This document shows positions 18,192-27,664 of a DNA stretch of 64,000 nucleotides, in pieces; position 1 is the stretch's first letter; each line of letters begins with the position of its first letter. The translations under genes were made by a program, and so were the position numbers. The DNA comes from Sphingomonas sp. BAUL-RG-20F-R05-02. Its GTDB lineage: Bacteria > Pseudomonadota > Alphaproteobacteria > Sphingomonadales > Sphingomonadaceae. The stretch covers positions 868,001 through 932,000 of the forward strand of contig NZ_JAKNQH010000001.1 in the NCBI RefSeq assembly GCF_022662305.1, read 5' to 3'. The notes beneath the pieces were generated by a model. That model was not told where the DNA came from and did no database searches. It saw nothing but the letters and a program-made list of their open reading frames with translations.

Positions 18192-19256
18192 TCAGCTGCC
18201 GCAGAGGCACTCGACCTTAGGCTTCGGGTGCCATTTCGGTTTCGGGTGCCACTTCCGCACCGGTCGCCACGCCTTGCGCGCGACATAGCGAGTTTTGGTC
18301 GTCTCGACATATTCGGTCGTGGTCGTCGTCACCGACGGTGCGGTCTGCACCGTGACGGTGGTGGTGGTCGAGCCGGGATAATAATATCCGTTGGCGTAAT
18401 AGCCGCCCGACGAATAGGTCGTCACGCCGCTGCCAGCCGATACGGGCGGTGGTCCGCCGTAAGCCGGACCACCAACAGGCGCAGGGTAAGACGCACCGGC
18501 GCCGTAGCTGCTTTCGCTCTGGTAGCTCTCGTCATAGCCGCCGTCATAGGCGTTGTCGTAGCGGTCCCAATCGACGCCACCGACATAATCCCGCACCCGG
18601 CCCGAGCCATCGACCAGCACCGCATCGTCGTAATAACGGCTCCAGTTGTAGCCGTACGGCGGCGACGCGAGACCATAAAGCCCATAGTCGCTGATGAAGA
18701 AATCAGGCGTGAACCAGTAGCCGGGCAGACGCCAGCCACGCGACGGGCGACGATAGGCGTTCCAACCGCCCGGAGCGTTCCACCCGCCCGACCAGCGACC
18801 ACCGGAGCGCGCGCCCCAGCGCGAACCGCCGCCGACATGAACGCCACCGTTCCACCCGCCTGGGCGACCGCCGTTGTAGCCGCCACCACCGTTCCAGCCG
18901 CCGGGCCGGCCAGCACCGTTCCAGCCGACCTGTCCGCCGCCGTGCGACTGGCCGCCCCAATGCTGTTGGCCGCCGCCGTTGCCGTTCCAGCCCGGCTGCC
19001 CGACATTACCGTTCCAGTGCGGACGCGCACCGCCACCGTGGCTGTTCCAGCCACCCTGCCCGCCGCCGTTCCAATGCCCTTGCTGCGGACCAGGAGCCTG
19101 CATGGTCGGCCGCGGCGCGCCGCCGCCCATCGCCGGCATCTGCCCCGCCATCGGGCGGCTCGGCATACTTTGCATGCCGCCGGCGCGTTGCGCATCGGCG
19201 GGCATCGCGACAGCGGCGCCGATCAGGGCCAACGCGGTGATGGTATGGTTTCGCAT
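18192..19256 (-). CDS. Secreted Gly/Trp/Asn-rich RcnB-like protein
   Basis: A ~354-residue exported protein. A signal peptide (MRNHTITALALIGAAVAMPADAQ) precedes about 130 residues of low-complexity repeat built on GGWNGG and HWNG units. The folded core (about 160-215) reads WRLPGYWFTPDFFISDYGLYGL, then PPYGYNWSRYYDDAVLVDGSGRV, the RcnB signature; E. coli RcnB is a periplasmic protein affecting nickel/cobalt homeostasis. A Tyr/Ser/Thr-rich linker and two KWHPKP repeats lead to a CLCGS C-terminus. The start is uncertain: GTG 19271 or TTG 19262 are possible, and I took ATG 19256 as the best signal-peptide start. Metal relevance is only inferred from the family. Confidence 0.82.
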   Translation of the reverse strand: MRNHTITALALIGAAVAMPADAQRAGGMQSMPSRPMAGQMPAMGGGAPRPTMQAPGPQQGHWNGGGQGGWNSHGGGARPHWNGNVGQPGWNGNGGGQQHWGGQSHGGGQVGWNGAGRPGGWNGGGGYNGGRPGGWNGGVHVGGGSRWGARSGGRWSGGWNAPGGWNAYRRPSRGWRLPGYWFTPDFFISDYGLYGLASPPYGYNWSRYYDDAVLVDGSGRVRDYVGGVDWDRYDNAYDGGYDESYQSESSYGAGASYPAPVGGPAYGGPPPVSAGSGVTTYSSGGYYANGYYYPGSTTTTVTVQTAPSVTTTTTEYVETTKTRYVARKAWRPVRKWHPKPKWHPKPKVECLCGS

Positions 19257-19395
19257 GCTCAAGATAGACACTCCCGTTCAGGACGCCGCAAACCCCCGCG
19301 CACCGTCGATTTGATTAACGTACCAGTTACCTAATCGGTGCCTTTTCGACCAACAGGACCCTTGGTTAAGGATTGTGCCGAAAAGGGAATGACGA

Positions 19396-19881
19396 TCAGC
19401 CGGCGAGACGTGGCGCGATCAACCTGACCAGCGCCTCGCACCCTGCCGCGTCCCCGGCGTCGAAGCGGGACGGCAGCGGGCTGTCGAGGTCGAGCACACC
19501 GATCAGCCGTCCCTGATCCAAGATCGGCACCACCAGTTCGGAGCGGCTCGCCGCGTCGCAAGCGATATGCCCAGGGAACGCATGTACATCGGCAACCCGT
19601 TGCGTTTCCAACGTTTGTGCCGCCGCGCCGCAGACGCCTTTGCCGATAGGAATACGGATGCACGCCACCTTGCCCTGAAACGGCCCGAGCACCAGTTCGC
19701 CCCCGACCAACCGGTAGAACCCGGCCCAGTTGAGATCGGGCAGATACTCCCACAGCAACGCCGCCATGTTCGCCATGTTGGCGATCGGGTCAGTTTCGTC
19801 GATCGTCAGCGCATCGAGCGCAGCGGAAAGGTTGCGATACAGTTCGGTCTTCGACGTGGCGTCGATATCAAAGGCATACAT
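19396..19881 (-). CDS. msrC: Free methionine-(R)-sulfoxide reductase (GAF domain)
   Basis: A 161-residue GAF-fold enzyme that reduces free methionine-(R)-sulfoxide with thioredoxin. Family signatures are NWAGFYRLVGGELVLGPFQGKVACIRI, GVCGAAA, RVADVHAFPGHIACDAAS and SELVVPI. The three cysteines at 74, 84 and 108 have exactly the 10- and 24-residue spacing of E. coli fRMsr (84, 94, 118), so the catalytic set is complete. Start ATG 19881 has a GGAG site. It lies downstream of the FMN reductase gene on the same strand with a 53-base gap. Confidence 0.93.
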   Translation of the reverse strand: MYAFDIDATSKTELYRNLSAALDALTIDETDPIANMANMAALLWEYLPDLNWAGFYRLVGGELVLGPFQGKVACIRIPIGKGVCGAAAQTLETQRVADVHAFPGHIACDAASRSELVVPILDQGRLIGVLDLDSPLPSRFDAGDAAGCEALVRLIAPRLAG

Positions 19882-19934
19882 GGCGGGAAGCTCCGAGTCG
19901 TTGGCGCGCTATGTCGGGTCGGGTGCGCTCGGCA

Positions 19935-20525
19935 TCAATATGGCGGTGCCTGCCGTGCGCGTTGCGCTCGCGCCGCCTCGGTCCACCAGGCGAGATCGTC
20001 GGCGAAGCGGGGGAACGCCCGCGCCACAGCCGCCCCACCCTCCCCGGTCGGTTCGCCTTCCGCATCGAACGCGCCGCCGATCCCACCGACGGCGAGCGTG
20101 CTGGAGACGACCACCATCCCCATCTCGGAAAGGATGCCGTGCCACGCGGTGCCTGCCCGCACGCCGGCCGAGCGCCCGGCGGAATAGCTGGCGATCGCGG
20201 CGGGCCGCCAGAACCACTCCTCCAGGAAATGGTCGGTCAGGTTCTTGAGGCCGGGCTGAACGCTCCAATTATACTCGCCCGTCACGAACACGAATGCGTC
20301 CGCCGCGCGGATCTTGCCGGCCAGCGCCTCCAGCTTCTCCGGCGCGGTGCCCGGCGGATACTCTTTGTACATGCGGTCGAGGATTGGCAGGTCGACCGCC
20401 CTGGCGTCGATCAGTTCGGCATCCGCCCCGCGTGCGGCGAACGTCTGCACGAGAAACCGCGCGAGCTTGATGCCCTGACGGTCGGCGCGGTACGATCCAT
20501 AGAAGATCAGGACACGGTCGCTCAT
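19935..20525 (-). CDS. NADPH-dependent FMN reductase family protein
   Basis: A 196-residue flavodoxin-like oxidoreductase. It starts DRVLIFYGSYRADRQGIKLARFLV, with the FMN phosphate-binding GSYR loop, then FVFVTGEYNWSVQPGLKNLTDHF, the family's flavin-contact motif TGEYNxxxPxxLKN(A/L)(I/T)D. ATG 20525 is the first codon with family sequence; the upstream extension overlaps the divergent UBP gene. Likely uses NAD(P)H to reduce FMN, quinones or azo compounds; substrate unknown. It may be a stress gene given msrC downstream. Confidence 0.88.
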   Translation of the reverse strand: MSDRVLIFYGSYRADRQGIKLARFLVQTFAARGADAELIDARAVDLPILDRMYKEYPPGTAPEKLEALAGKIRAADAFVFVTGEYNWSVQPGLKNLTDHFLEEWFWRPAAIASYSAGRSAGVRAGTAWHGILSEMGMVVVSSTLAVGGIGGAFDAEGEPTGEGGAAVARAFPRFADDLAWWTEAARAQRARQAPPY

Positions 20526-20616
20526 GACTGCGCCGGGGTCGGGGAATTCGGCATCGACACCCTTTCTGGAGTTGGGACGGTTCGGTACCACGTCGCGATA
20601 TCGAAGGGAGGCGGAC

Positions 20617-20919
20617 ATGACCAGTTGCCAGCACAGCATGACCATCAACGACGTGACGCCCAGCGCGAAAGGGTGCGAGGAGTGCCTGAAGACCGGGGAC
20701 GTATGGCTGCACCTGCGGCTGTGTCGCGCCTGCGGGCATGTCGGCTGCTGCGATCAATCGCCCAACCGGCACGCGACCGCGCATTACCACGCTTCGCACC
20801 ACCCGATCATCGAAGGTTATGACCCGCCCGAAGGCTGGGGCTGGTGCTATGTCGACGCGGTGGAGATCGACTTGCCCGATCAGACCCCACAGCGCGGCCC
20901 GATTCCGCGCTTTTACTGA
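20617..20919 (+). CDS. UBP-type zinc finger protein
   Basis: A 100-residue protein consisting of one ZnF-UBP domain. The Cys/His ligands are visible: SCQH near residue 3, CEECLKTGD, LRLCRACGHVGCCDQSPNRHATAHYHASHHPI, and WCYVD near the end. In eukaryotes this domain binds the ubiquitin C-terminus; free-standing bacterial copies are common and of unknown role. ATG 20617 is preceded by GGGAGG. Divergent from the FMN reductase gene and followed by the ene-reductase 98 bases later. Confidence 0.9.
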   Translation: MTSCQHSMTINDVTPSAKGCEECLKTGDVWLHLRLCRACGHVGCCDQSPNRHATAHYHASHHPIIEGYDPPEGWGWCYVDAVEIDLPDQTPQRGPIPRFY

Positions 20920-21017
20920 ACGGCGCGCCGCGACCGGGAGCGGTTGCGCCCCCGGTGCGTTCGCAGCCGTGGATGCCGGTCGAGCCGGCGAAACGCAGTG
21001 TCAGGAACCGAACGATC

Positions 21018-22127
21018 ATGAGCGGCCCCAAACTTTTCGAGCCCGTCACCGTTGGCGGCCTTTCCCTCGCCAATCGCATCATCATCGCACCGATGTGCCA
21101 ATATTCCGCGGTCGGCGGCTGCATGACCGATTGGCACCTCATCCATCTCGGCCAACTGGCGCTATCCGGCGCGGCGCTGTTGACGATCGAAGCGGCTGCC
21201 GTCGTGCCGGAGGGGCGCATCACCTACGCCGATGTCGGGCTGTGGGATGATGCCACCGAAGCGGCGATGGCGCGCACGCTGGAGAGCGTACGCCGCCACT
21301 CGGACATGCCGGTCGCGATCCAGCTCTCTCACGCCGGTCGTAAAGCCTCGACCGATCTGCCGTGGGCTGGCGGCAAGCAGATCGCCCCCGGCGCCGAGAA
21401 CGGCTGGCAGACCTTCGCGCCCTCGCCAGCGGCGTTCACCGCCGGTGACACTCCACCGCAGGCGCTTGGCCTCGACGATCTTAAGCGGTTGCGCGATGCC
21501 TTCGCGGCAGCGGCCAAGCGTGCGGCGCGGATCGGCATCGACGCGGTGCAGCTACACGGCGCGCACGGATATCTGCTCCACCAGTTCCTCTCACCGCTGT
21601 CGAACCAGCGCGAGGATGATTATGGCGGCTCGCTGGAAAACCGCATGCGCTTTCCGCTCGAAGTATTCAACGCGGTGCGGGAGGCGTTCCCGGCCGACAA
21701 GCCGGTGACGATGCGCGTCTCCGGCACCGACTGGGTGCCGGGCGGCTGGGACATTGAGCAGACCGTCGCCTTCGCGCAGGCGCTGGAGGCGCGTGGCTGC
21801 GCCGCCATTCATGTGTCGAGCGGCGGGCTCGATCCGCGCCAGGCGATCCCGGCCGGCCCGAGCTATCAGGTGCCGCTCGCCCGCGCGGTGAAGCAGGAGA
21901 CCGGTCTGCCCGTGGTGGCGGTCGGGCTCATCACCGAACCGGAGCAGGCCGAAGCGATTGTAGCAACCGGCGACGCGGATATGATCGCGCTCGCCCGCAC
22001 CATTCTCTACGATCCGCGCTGGCCGTGGCACGCCGCCGCCGCGCTTGGCGCGACGGTGACCGCGCCGAACCAGTATTTGCGATCGCAGCCCCGGCAGTAC
22101 CGCGATCTGCTGAAGGGGCGCGGTTGA
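21018..22127 (+). CDS. NADH:flavin oxidoreductase, YqjM-type ene-reductase (old yellow enzyme)
   Basis: A 369-residue TIM-barrel FMN enzyme that reduces activated C=C bonds. The opening FEPVTVGGLSLANRIIIAPMCQYSA contains the Cys of the PMCQYS motif that marks the YqjM (thermophilic-like) class. FMN and substrate residues are in IQLSHAGRKAS, then the H-x-x-H pair in LHGAHGYLLHQFLSP, then SNQREDDYGGSLENRMRF. The C-terminal phosphate-binding loop is VVAVGLITEP and GDADMIALARTILYDPRWPWHAA. Start ATG 21018 chosen by homology. It converges on the minus-strand DUF3857 gene with a 10-base gap and no terminator-like stem. Confidence 0.93.
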   Translation: MSGPKLFEPVTVGGLSLANRIIIAPMCQYSAVGGCMTDWHLIHLGQLALSGAALLTIEAAAVVPEGRITYADVGLWDDATEAAMARTLESVRRHSDMPVAIQLSHAGRKASTDLPWAGGKQIAPGAENGWQTFAPSPAAFTAGDTPPQALGLDDLKRLRDAFAAAAKRAARIGIDAVQLHGAHGYLLHQFLSPLSNQREDDYGGSLENRMRFPLEVFNAVREAFPADKPVTMRVSGTDWVPGGWDIEQTVAFAQALEARGCAAIHVSSGGLDPRQAIPAGPSYQVPLARAVKQETGLPVVAVGLITEPEQAEAIVATGDADMIALARTILYDPRWPWHAAAALGATVTAPNQYLRSQPRQYRDLLKGRG

Positions 22128-22137
22128 TCCGCGCTGC

Positions 22138-24930
22138 CTATGGCACCACGCCGAGCTTCGCGTAGTCCTGCTCGATCGTCGGGGACAGCAGGTGTGCGGC
22201 GGTCAGATCCGAGGCACTGCCTTTCACGTCACCCATGCGCTTGTGGACGACGCCGCGCATGAACAGGCTGGCGGCAAGATCGGGGTCGAGGTCTAGCGCC
22301 GCGTTCAGGTCGGTAAGTGCGTTATCGAGTTGATTGAGCCGGAAGTAGATCAATGCCCGACTGTCGAGCGCAGCTGTGGCGGAATCGCCCAATTCGATCG
22401 CGCGCGTGCAATCCTTTAATGCGGTGTCGAGTGCCGTGTTGAGGATGCCCTTTACCCAGCATCGCGTGTTGAGCAGGTTAGGGTTGCCGGGGCTCGCGGT
22501 CACCGCGCTGTCGATCGTGGTGATCGCCTCGTCTTTCTTTCCGCCACGCGCCAGCACCTCGGCCTTCGCGGCGAGGAAGTCGTTCTTCTGCTTGCCGCCC
22601 GCTCCGATCCGCTCGTCGAGCATCGCCAGCGCGGCATCCAGTTCGCCGCGGTCTGCGTTGAGCCACGCCATCTGATCGGCCGCGCCTGATCCCGGATCCA
22701 GTTTCAGCGCCTCGCCAAGGTCGGCAACGGCCTTCGCCCGGTCACCAAGCGCCGCCTCGATCCGCGCACGAGAGATAAAGCTGTCGGCGGACGGATCGAG
22801 CGCGATCGCCTTGGTCAGATCGTCGATCGCCTCCTTGCGGGCATAGATCTTCTCGTGGAACCAGGCGAGATCGGTGAGCGCCTCCGCCTTGTCCGGCCGC
22901 GCCGCGACATCGGCCGCGTACAAAGCGAGTAAAGCGTCGAACCGACGTGCGCGCTTATCCGCGTCGATGACCTGCCACGATGCCGGATAGTCCTTGGGCG
23001 CCGCGACCCTCAACACACGCGACTTGGCCTGGGTCAGTCGCGCCCGCGCGGCGGCGATGTCCGATACGGCGATTTCGGAGCGGGTGCCGCGAACCCGGTC
23101 TTCCACCGTCAGCGTATCGCCCGCCAGTCGCGTCGTTCGATCGATGCGTACCCCCGCCAGCGTGTTGGATATCGCCTGATCGCCGTCGAGCGTGAAGCCC
23201 GCACCCGCTTCGGGAAGCGTGATGGTGGTACGGAGCAGGAGGTTGCCGTCACTCCCCGCCAGCACCGGGATGGTCCGCCACGCCGCGCGCGCACGGTCGG
23301 GCTCGAAGGTGATCCCGGTGACGCTCTTGTCGAGCGTTGCGCGATATCGTTCCTCCTCCCGGTTCCAGTCGGGATAGGCGATGCCGGTCGCCGCCAAGGT
23401 AAATTCACCGGTCGCTTCGTCATAGTTCAGCGTGCGGGTCACGACCTTGCCGCTGCCGTAAAATCCGCTGAGTTGCTGCGTCGCGAACGTATCGAGATCG
23501 TCCTTGCTGGCCTGCTGGCTTGCCGCGCGGATCATCTGCGCGATCGGACCGCGATACACCGCGCTCATCTTGAACGATGCCGGCATGCCGACCCCGGCCC
23601 GTTCGTCGAGGGCAAGATCGACGCGAACATCCGGCCGCGCGGGCGGGCGATAGGCGATGTTGAGCAACGCGGCACCTTCCCCGCGCACCGGCAGCACCCA
23701 GCCGAACGGCGGCGTGTCATGGATGTCGGTCAGCCGTGCGCCGCTGCTCGTGCCGTCCAGCCACAGCGATTCGCCTGCGATCGTCGCGTGGACGATGACG
23801 TGATCGAACGCGCCCGGCAGCGGCAGATGATCCGACACCATATCCCCCAACTGGCTGTTGGCGAGGACCGGCTCGGCCGTGATGTCGAGCGCACGCAGCA
23901 GCGCGATCAGCAGCAGCGTCTTGGCCTTGCAGTCACCGTAGCGTGCCGACCAGGTCTGCGCCGGCGTCTGCGGAACATAGTTGCCGCCTTCCATGCCGCG
24001 AAACAGATAGCGCACCTTGCCCTGCACCAGCTCCAGCGCGAGTTCTGCGCGCTTGATCGGGTCAGTTTCAGCCGCCTTGATCCTCGCGACCTCGGCCGCG
24101 AGCGGACTGCCCGCGGTGATCATCCCGTCGGTGCGGTACAATGGCGCCATCGTTTTAGACACGTCCTGCCAGTCGGCGAAGTTGGTCGCTTCGATCAGGC
24201 GCGGCGCGCGGTACCGCAGCGGCGCATCGGCGGGCATGTCGGGCTGCTTGGCGAGCGGCATCGCGATCTCGACCTGATGCCACCCGCCGGCGTCGCTCAC
24301 CTGCGGGGCGGCACCGACGGCGGTGGTCTTCCACGTCATCTTGTCGCCCTGCGGCCACAACATCCGCACCCGCGCGAACTGGATGCGGAAGGGATCGGCA
24401 AGCACTCCGTTCATTGCCTGCACATGCCCGCCGAGCGCGCCATCCTTCTGCGTGATCGAAATGGCGACGTGCAGCACGTCGCCGACGCGCAACCCCTCGA
24501 CCGGCATCGTCGCCGTCAGCATGCCGCTCAGCATCCGCTGCTCAAGCCCCTCTTCCCGCCGCAGCACCGAGAACGGGTCGCGTCCGGCGATCAGGTCGAT
24601 ATGCTCTTTGCCGCGGATGATCTCGACCTTGTGGATGATCAGATCGCCCTTGTCGGGTTGCCACGGCAGCTTGATCGTGCCGATCGCGTCAAGCACCTGC
24701 GGCGAGGCGGCGCGCGTCGCGGTTTCGACATAGCCCCACACCTGACCATCTTTGAGCCGCTGTTGCGTGTCCATCGACAGCACCACCGGATCACTGTCCT
24801 TGATGGTGGTCGCGTCGATCGCCGGCGCCGGCTTCACCCAGTCCGGCACCGGTGCGTAGAGCGGCTTGTCGCTCGCCTGCGCCGCTCCGCCGGCGGACGC
24901 CAGCAGGACGAAGATCAACCGACGCATCAT
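22138..24930 (-). CDS. Exported DUF3857/transglutaminase-like protein with C-terminal TPRs
   Basis: A 930-residue protein with a signal peptide (MMRRLIFVLLASAGGAAQA). DUF3857 covers about 60-250 and a transglutaminase-like core about 285-400. The likely Cys-His-Asp triad is C334 (ARYGDCKAKT), H377 (GAFDHVIVHA) and D392 (LWLDGTSS). A beta-rich region (400-660) is followed by tetratricopeptide repeats to the end. These proteins are periplasmic or outer-membrane associated, with unproven peptidase or isopeptidase-like activity. The last ~110 residues, beginning LLNTRCWVKG, closely match the tail of the retropepsin-like protein at 34300. It stands alone, convergent with the ene-reductase gene. 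Confidence 0.87.
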   Translation of the reverse strand: MMRRLIFVLLASAGGAAQASDKPLYAPVPDWVKPAPAIDATTIKDSDPVVLSMDTQQRLKDGQVWGYVETATRAASPQVLDAIGTIKLPWQPDKGDLIIHKVEIIRGKEHIDLIAGRDPFSVLRREEGLEQRMLSGMLTATMPVEGLRVGDVLHVAISITQKDGALGGHVQAMNGVLADPFRIQFARVRMLWPQGDKMTWKTTAVGAAPQVSDAGGWHQVEIAMPLAKQPDMPADAPLRYRAPRLIEATNFADWQDVSKTMAPLYRTDGMITAGSPLAAEVARIKAAETDPIKRAELALELVQGKVRYLFRGMEGGNYVPQTPAQTWSARYGDCKAKTLLLIALLRALDITAEPVLANSQLGDMVSDHLPLPGAFDHVIVHATIAGESLWLDGTSSGARLTDIHDTPPFGWVLPVRGEGAALLNIAYRPPARPDVRVDLALDERAGVGMPASFKMSAVYRGPIAQMIRAASQQASKDDLDTFATQQLSGFYGSGKVVTRTLNYDEATGEFTLAATGIAYPDWNREEERYRATLDKSVTGITFEPDRARAAWRTIPVLAGSDGNLLLRTTITLPEAGAGFTLDGDQAISNTLAGVRIDRTTRLAGDTLTVEDRVRGTRSEIAVSDIAAARARLTQAKSRVLRVAAPKDYPASWQVIDADKRARRFDALLALYAADVAARPDKAEALTDLAWFHEKIYARKEAIDDLTKAIALDPSADSFISRARIEAALGDRAKAVADLGEALKLDPGSGAADQMAWLNADRGELDAALAMLDERIGAGGKQKNDFLAAKAEVLARGGKKDEAITTIDSAVTASPGNPNLLNTRCWVKGILNTALDTALKDCTRAIELGDSATAALDSRALIYFRLNQLDNALTDLNAALDLDPDLAASLFMRGVVHKRMGDVKGSASDLTAAHLLSPTIEQDYAKLGVVP

Positions 24931-25007
24931 GATATTACCCCCAGTTACCCCGCGTGTATCGTAGCGTGGCGCGGTTTACCGGCAAGCAAGATCCCGTGCA
25001 GAAACCA

Positions 25008-26924
25008 TTATTTCGTGTGGAAGAAATCGTACAGCGATTGCGCCATCGCCTTCGACACGCCGGGTGCCTTCTGGAGATCCTCCAGACTCGCACCACGCAC
25101 CGCCCGCGCGGTGCCGAAATGCATCAGCAGCGCCTTCTTACGCGCCGGCCCGATGCCCGGCACCTCATCGAGCGGGCTGGTCACGATCGCCTTGCTGCGC
25201 TTCGCCCGATGCGCGCCGATCACGAAGCGATGGACCTCGTCACGCAACCGCTGGAGGTAGAACAGCACCGGCGCATTGACCGGCAACTGGAACTCGCGCC
25301 CATCGAGCATGTGGAACACCTCGCGCCCGTCGCGACCATGGTGCGGCCCCTTGGCGATCCCGACCAGGCACACGTCCTCGATCCCCAGATCCTCCAGCAC
25401 CTCGCGCGCGGCGTTGAGCTGGCCCTTGCCGCCGTCAATCAGGACAAGATCGGGCCAGTCGCCACCGTCGCGATCGGGGTCCTCGTTCTGGGCGCGCGCG
25501 AAACGGCGTTGGAAGACCTCCCGCATCATCGCGAAGTCGTCGTTGGTTGCGGCCTGCTTGATGTTGAACTTTCGATACTGGCCCTTGCGGAAACCCTCCG
25601 GCCCCGCGACCACCATCGCGCCTAGCGCAGCGGTGCCCTGGATATGGCTATTGTCGTATACCTCGATCCGGTCGGGCGGCTCCCCCAGCCCGAACAGATC
25701 GGCCACTTCGCGCAGCAGCTTGGCCTGCGTCGTACTCTCGGCGAGACGCCGATCGAGCGCTTCCTCGGCGTTGCGTTTCGCCTGATCGAGCAACCGCCGC
25801 CGCGTGCCCCGCTGCGGCACGGAAAGGTCGACCTTGCGACCGGCCTGCGCAGCCATCACTTCGGCCAGCAACTCGGCCTCGGGCAACTCGCGATCGACGA
25901 ACACCGTCTTGGCGGGCGGCACCTCCTCGTAAAACTGCGTCAGAAAGCTGGTCAGCACCTCATCCTCGGGCACGTCGGCGGTGTGTGCGGGGAAGAAGCT
26001 GCGGTGGCCCCAGTTCTGCCCACCCCGGATGAAGAACGCCTGGATGCCGATCACGCCCTGCTTGCACGCCATCGCGAAGATGTCGGCATCGCCTACCCCT
26101 TCCGCGTTGATCGCCTGGCTGCCCTGGATGAAGGTCAGCGCACGCAACCGGTCACGCAGGATCGTCGCCAGCTCGAAATCCATTGCCTCGGCCGCGACCT
26201 GCATCTGCGCACCCAGCTTCGCCTGAACCTCGGTCGATTTCCCGCCGAGGAACGCCTTGGCATCCGCGACCAGTTCCAGATACGCATCCTGCTCGATCCG
26301 CCCGACGCATGGCGCCGAGCAACGCTTGATCTGATAGAGCAGGCACGGTCGATCGCGGGTCTTAAAGAAGGTGTCGGTGCACGACCGCAGCAGGAACAGT
26401 TTCTGCAACGCATTCAGGGTGGTATTGACCGAACCCGCGCTGGCGAACGGACCGTAGTAATCGCCCTTGATCTTTCGTGCGCCGCGATGTTTCTGGACAC
26501 GCGGATACTCATGATCCGCACGTAACAGGATGAAAGGGAACGATTTATCGTCGCGCAGCAGCACGTTGTACGGAGGGCGATACCGTTTGATGAGCTGCGC
26601 CTCGAGCAGCAGCGCCTCGGCCTCGTTGTTGGTTGTGACGATCGTCATGGAGCGTGTTTGCGCGACCATGCGCTGCAACCGCTTCGACAGGCGTTCGATC
26701 TGCGTGTAGTTGGTGACGCGGTTCTTGAGGGCCTTGGCCTTGCCGACGTACAGCACGTCGCCACGCGCATCTTGCATGCGGTACACGCCAGGGCGAATGG
26801 GAAGCGTTCTCAATACGTTGCGGATCGCGGCTACGCCGGTTTCTAGGTCCGGCACATCGGTGCCGCGCACGGCGTATGTGGATTTGTCTTCGTTGAAACG
26901 ATCGGGAGCATTTGGCACGGACAT
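25008..26924 (-). CDS. uvrC: Excinuclease ABC subunit C
   Basis: Nuclease subunit of nucleotide excision repair that incises both sides of a lesion with UvrAB. The 638-residue protein has the GIY-YIG domain (RPGVYRMQDARGDVLYVGKAKALKNRVTNY), a cysteine cluster CLLYQIKRCSAPCVGRI, the UVR helix pair near residue 215, the RNase H-like C-domain with YDNSHIQGTAALGAMVV and LVLIDGGKGQLNAA, and C-terminal helix-hairpin-helix motifs (VPGIGPARKKALLMHFG, APGVSKAMAQSLYDFFH). The N-terminal ~25 residues before the nuclease domain are short and variable. Single gene; about 190 bases separate its start from the end of the atp operon. Confidence 0.96.
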   Translation of the reverse strand: MSVPNAPDRFNEDKSTYAVRGTDVPDLETGVAAIRNVLRTLPIRPGVYRMQDARGDVLYVGKAKALKNRVTNYTQIERLSKRLQRMVAQTRSMTIVTTNNEAEALLLEAQLIKRYRPPYNVLLRDDKSFPFILLRADHEYPRVQKHRGARKIKGDYYGPFASAGSVNTTLNALQKLFLLRSCTDTFFKTRDRPCLLYQIKRCSAPCVGRIEQDAYLELVADAKAFLGGKSTEVQAKLGAQMQVAAEAMDFELATILRDRLRALTFIQGSQAINAEGVGDADIFAMACKQGVIGIQAFFIRGGQNWGHRSFFPAHTADVPEDEVLTSFLTQFYEEVPPAKTVFVDRELPEAELLAEVMAAQAGRKVDLSVPQRGTRRRLLDQAKRNAEEALDRRLAESTTQAKLLREVADLFGLGEPPDRIEVYDNSHIQGTAALGAMVVAGPEGFRKGQYRKFNIKQAATNDDFAMMREVFQRRFARAQNEDPDRDGGDWPDLVLIDGGKGQLNAAREVLEDLGIEDVCLVGIAKGPHHGRDGREVFHMLDGREFQLPVNAPVLFYLQRLRDEVHRFVIGAHRAKRSKAIVTSPLDEVPGIGPARKKALLMHFGTARAVRGASLEDLQKAPGVSKAMAQSLYDFFHTK

Positions 26925-27084
26925 GATGCCGCTGATCTAGGCGTGATGCCTGTCCGACACCAGCGTCCTGACGCTCAAACCATGCCGAAACGCGAGGCTA
27001 CGAGATGGCTAATGCGTTTTACCGGACCGGCAAACCGCAAGTTGGTGCTGGCTAACCGCGGGGTACAATATGCTCGAACCATGA

Positions 27085-27106
27085 AGGCGCGGGACTACCC
27101 GCGCCT
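27085..27106 (-). terminator. Hairpin after the ATP synthase F0 operon
   Basis: A perfect 9-bp GC-rich stem (AGGCGCGGG / CCCGCGCCT) with a four-base loop lies 7 bases past the atpF stop. The U-run is lacking, so this is either a weak terminator or a 3'-end stabiliser. Confidence 0.55.
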
Positions 27107-27112
27107 GCACGA

Positions 27113-27664
27113 TCAGTTCAGCCGGCCAAGCCCGGCGATGGTGCGGTTGACCAATGCCTTGTCGGCGTCGGCGCCGTGCCGCTCGGCGAGGATCGTCGCT
27201 GCGGCACGCGTGGCCGCATCGGCGGCAATCGCACGGACTTCCGCAATCGCACCACGTTCAGCGGCGGCGATCTTGTCTTCAGCCATTTGCTGACGGCGCT
27301 GCACCAATTCTGCGGCATCCGTCTCCGCCTTGGCGAGCAGCGCCTTGGCCTCGGCGTGCGCGTGCGCGACGATTGCGGCGGCATCGCCCTCGCTCGCCGC
27401 GTTGCGCGCATTTGCCTGCGCCAGTGCGGCTTCCGCTTCGGCACGGAGCTTGGCGGCTTCGTCGAGCTGCACCTTGATGGTGGCGATGCGCGCGTCGAGC
27501 ATGTTCGCGATCGCCTTCGGCACCTTGGCGGCGATGATGATCGCCACGACCACCAGCATCGACAAGGCGACGAACATCGGTGGCGTTACGCCGAAGAAGT
27601 TCAATTCATGATGAAGTTCCACGGTGCCGGTTCGCGTCGCCATGATGGGATGCCCTTCAGCCAT
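27113..27664 (-). CDS. atpF: ATP synthase F0 subunit b
   Basis: Stator subunit of the F1F0 ATP synthase. The 183-residue protein has one N-terminal membrane helix (MFVALSMLVVVAIIIAAKVP, about residues 30-50) and a long charged helix rich in Ala, Glu and Lys. The first ~25 residues carry a short extension. It overlaps b' by 8 bases (ATGGCTGA) and is the last gene of the F0 operon. Presence of two b-type subunits (b and b') is typical of alphaproteobacteria. Confidence 0.93.
   Translation of the reverse strand: MAEGHPIMATRTGTVELHHELNFFGVTPPMFVALSMLVVVAIIIAAKVPKAIANMLDARIATIKVQLDEAAKLRAEAEAALAQANARNAASEGDAAAIVAHAHAEAKALLAKAETDAAELVQRRQQMAEDKIAAAERGAIAEVRAIAADAATRAAATILAERHGADADKALVNRTIAGLGRLN

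Noticed and set aside
18780..19110. Near-repeats in DNA that could be taken for a CRISPR-like or tandem array
   Set aside because: The period follows codons for GGWNGG in the minus-strand protein and is irregular; no spacers of fixed length exist.
18099..19334. A 411-codon plus-strand frame opposite the RcnB-like gene
   Set aside because: Product is Ala/Arg-rich shadow sequence; the minus strand has a signal peptide and RcnB motifs.
23473..25260. A 595-codon plus-strand frame across the DUF3857 and uvrC genes
   Set aside because: It runs antisense to two clear genes and lacks any recognisable motif or ribosome site.
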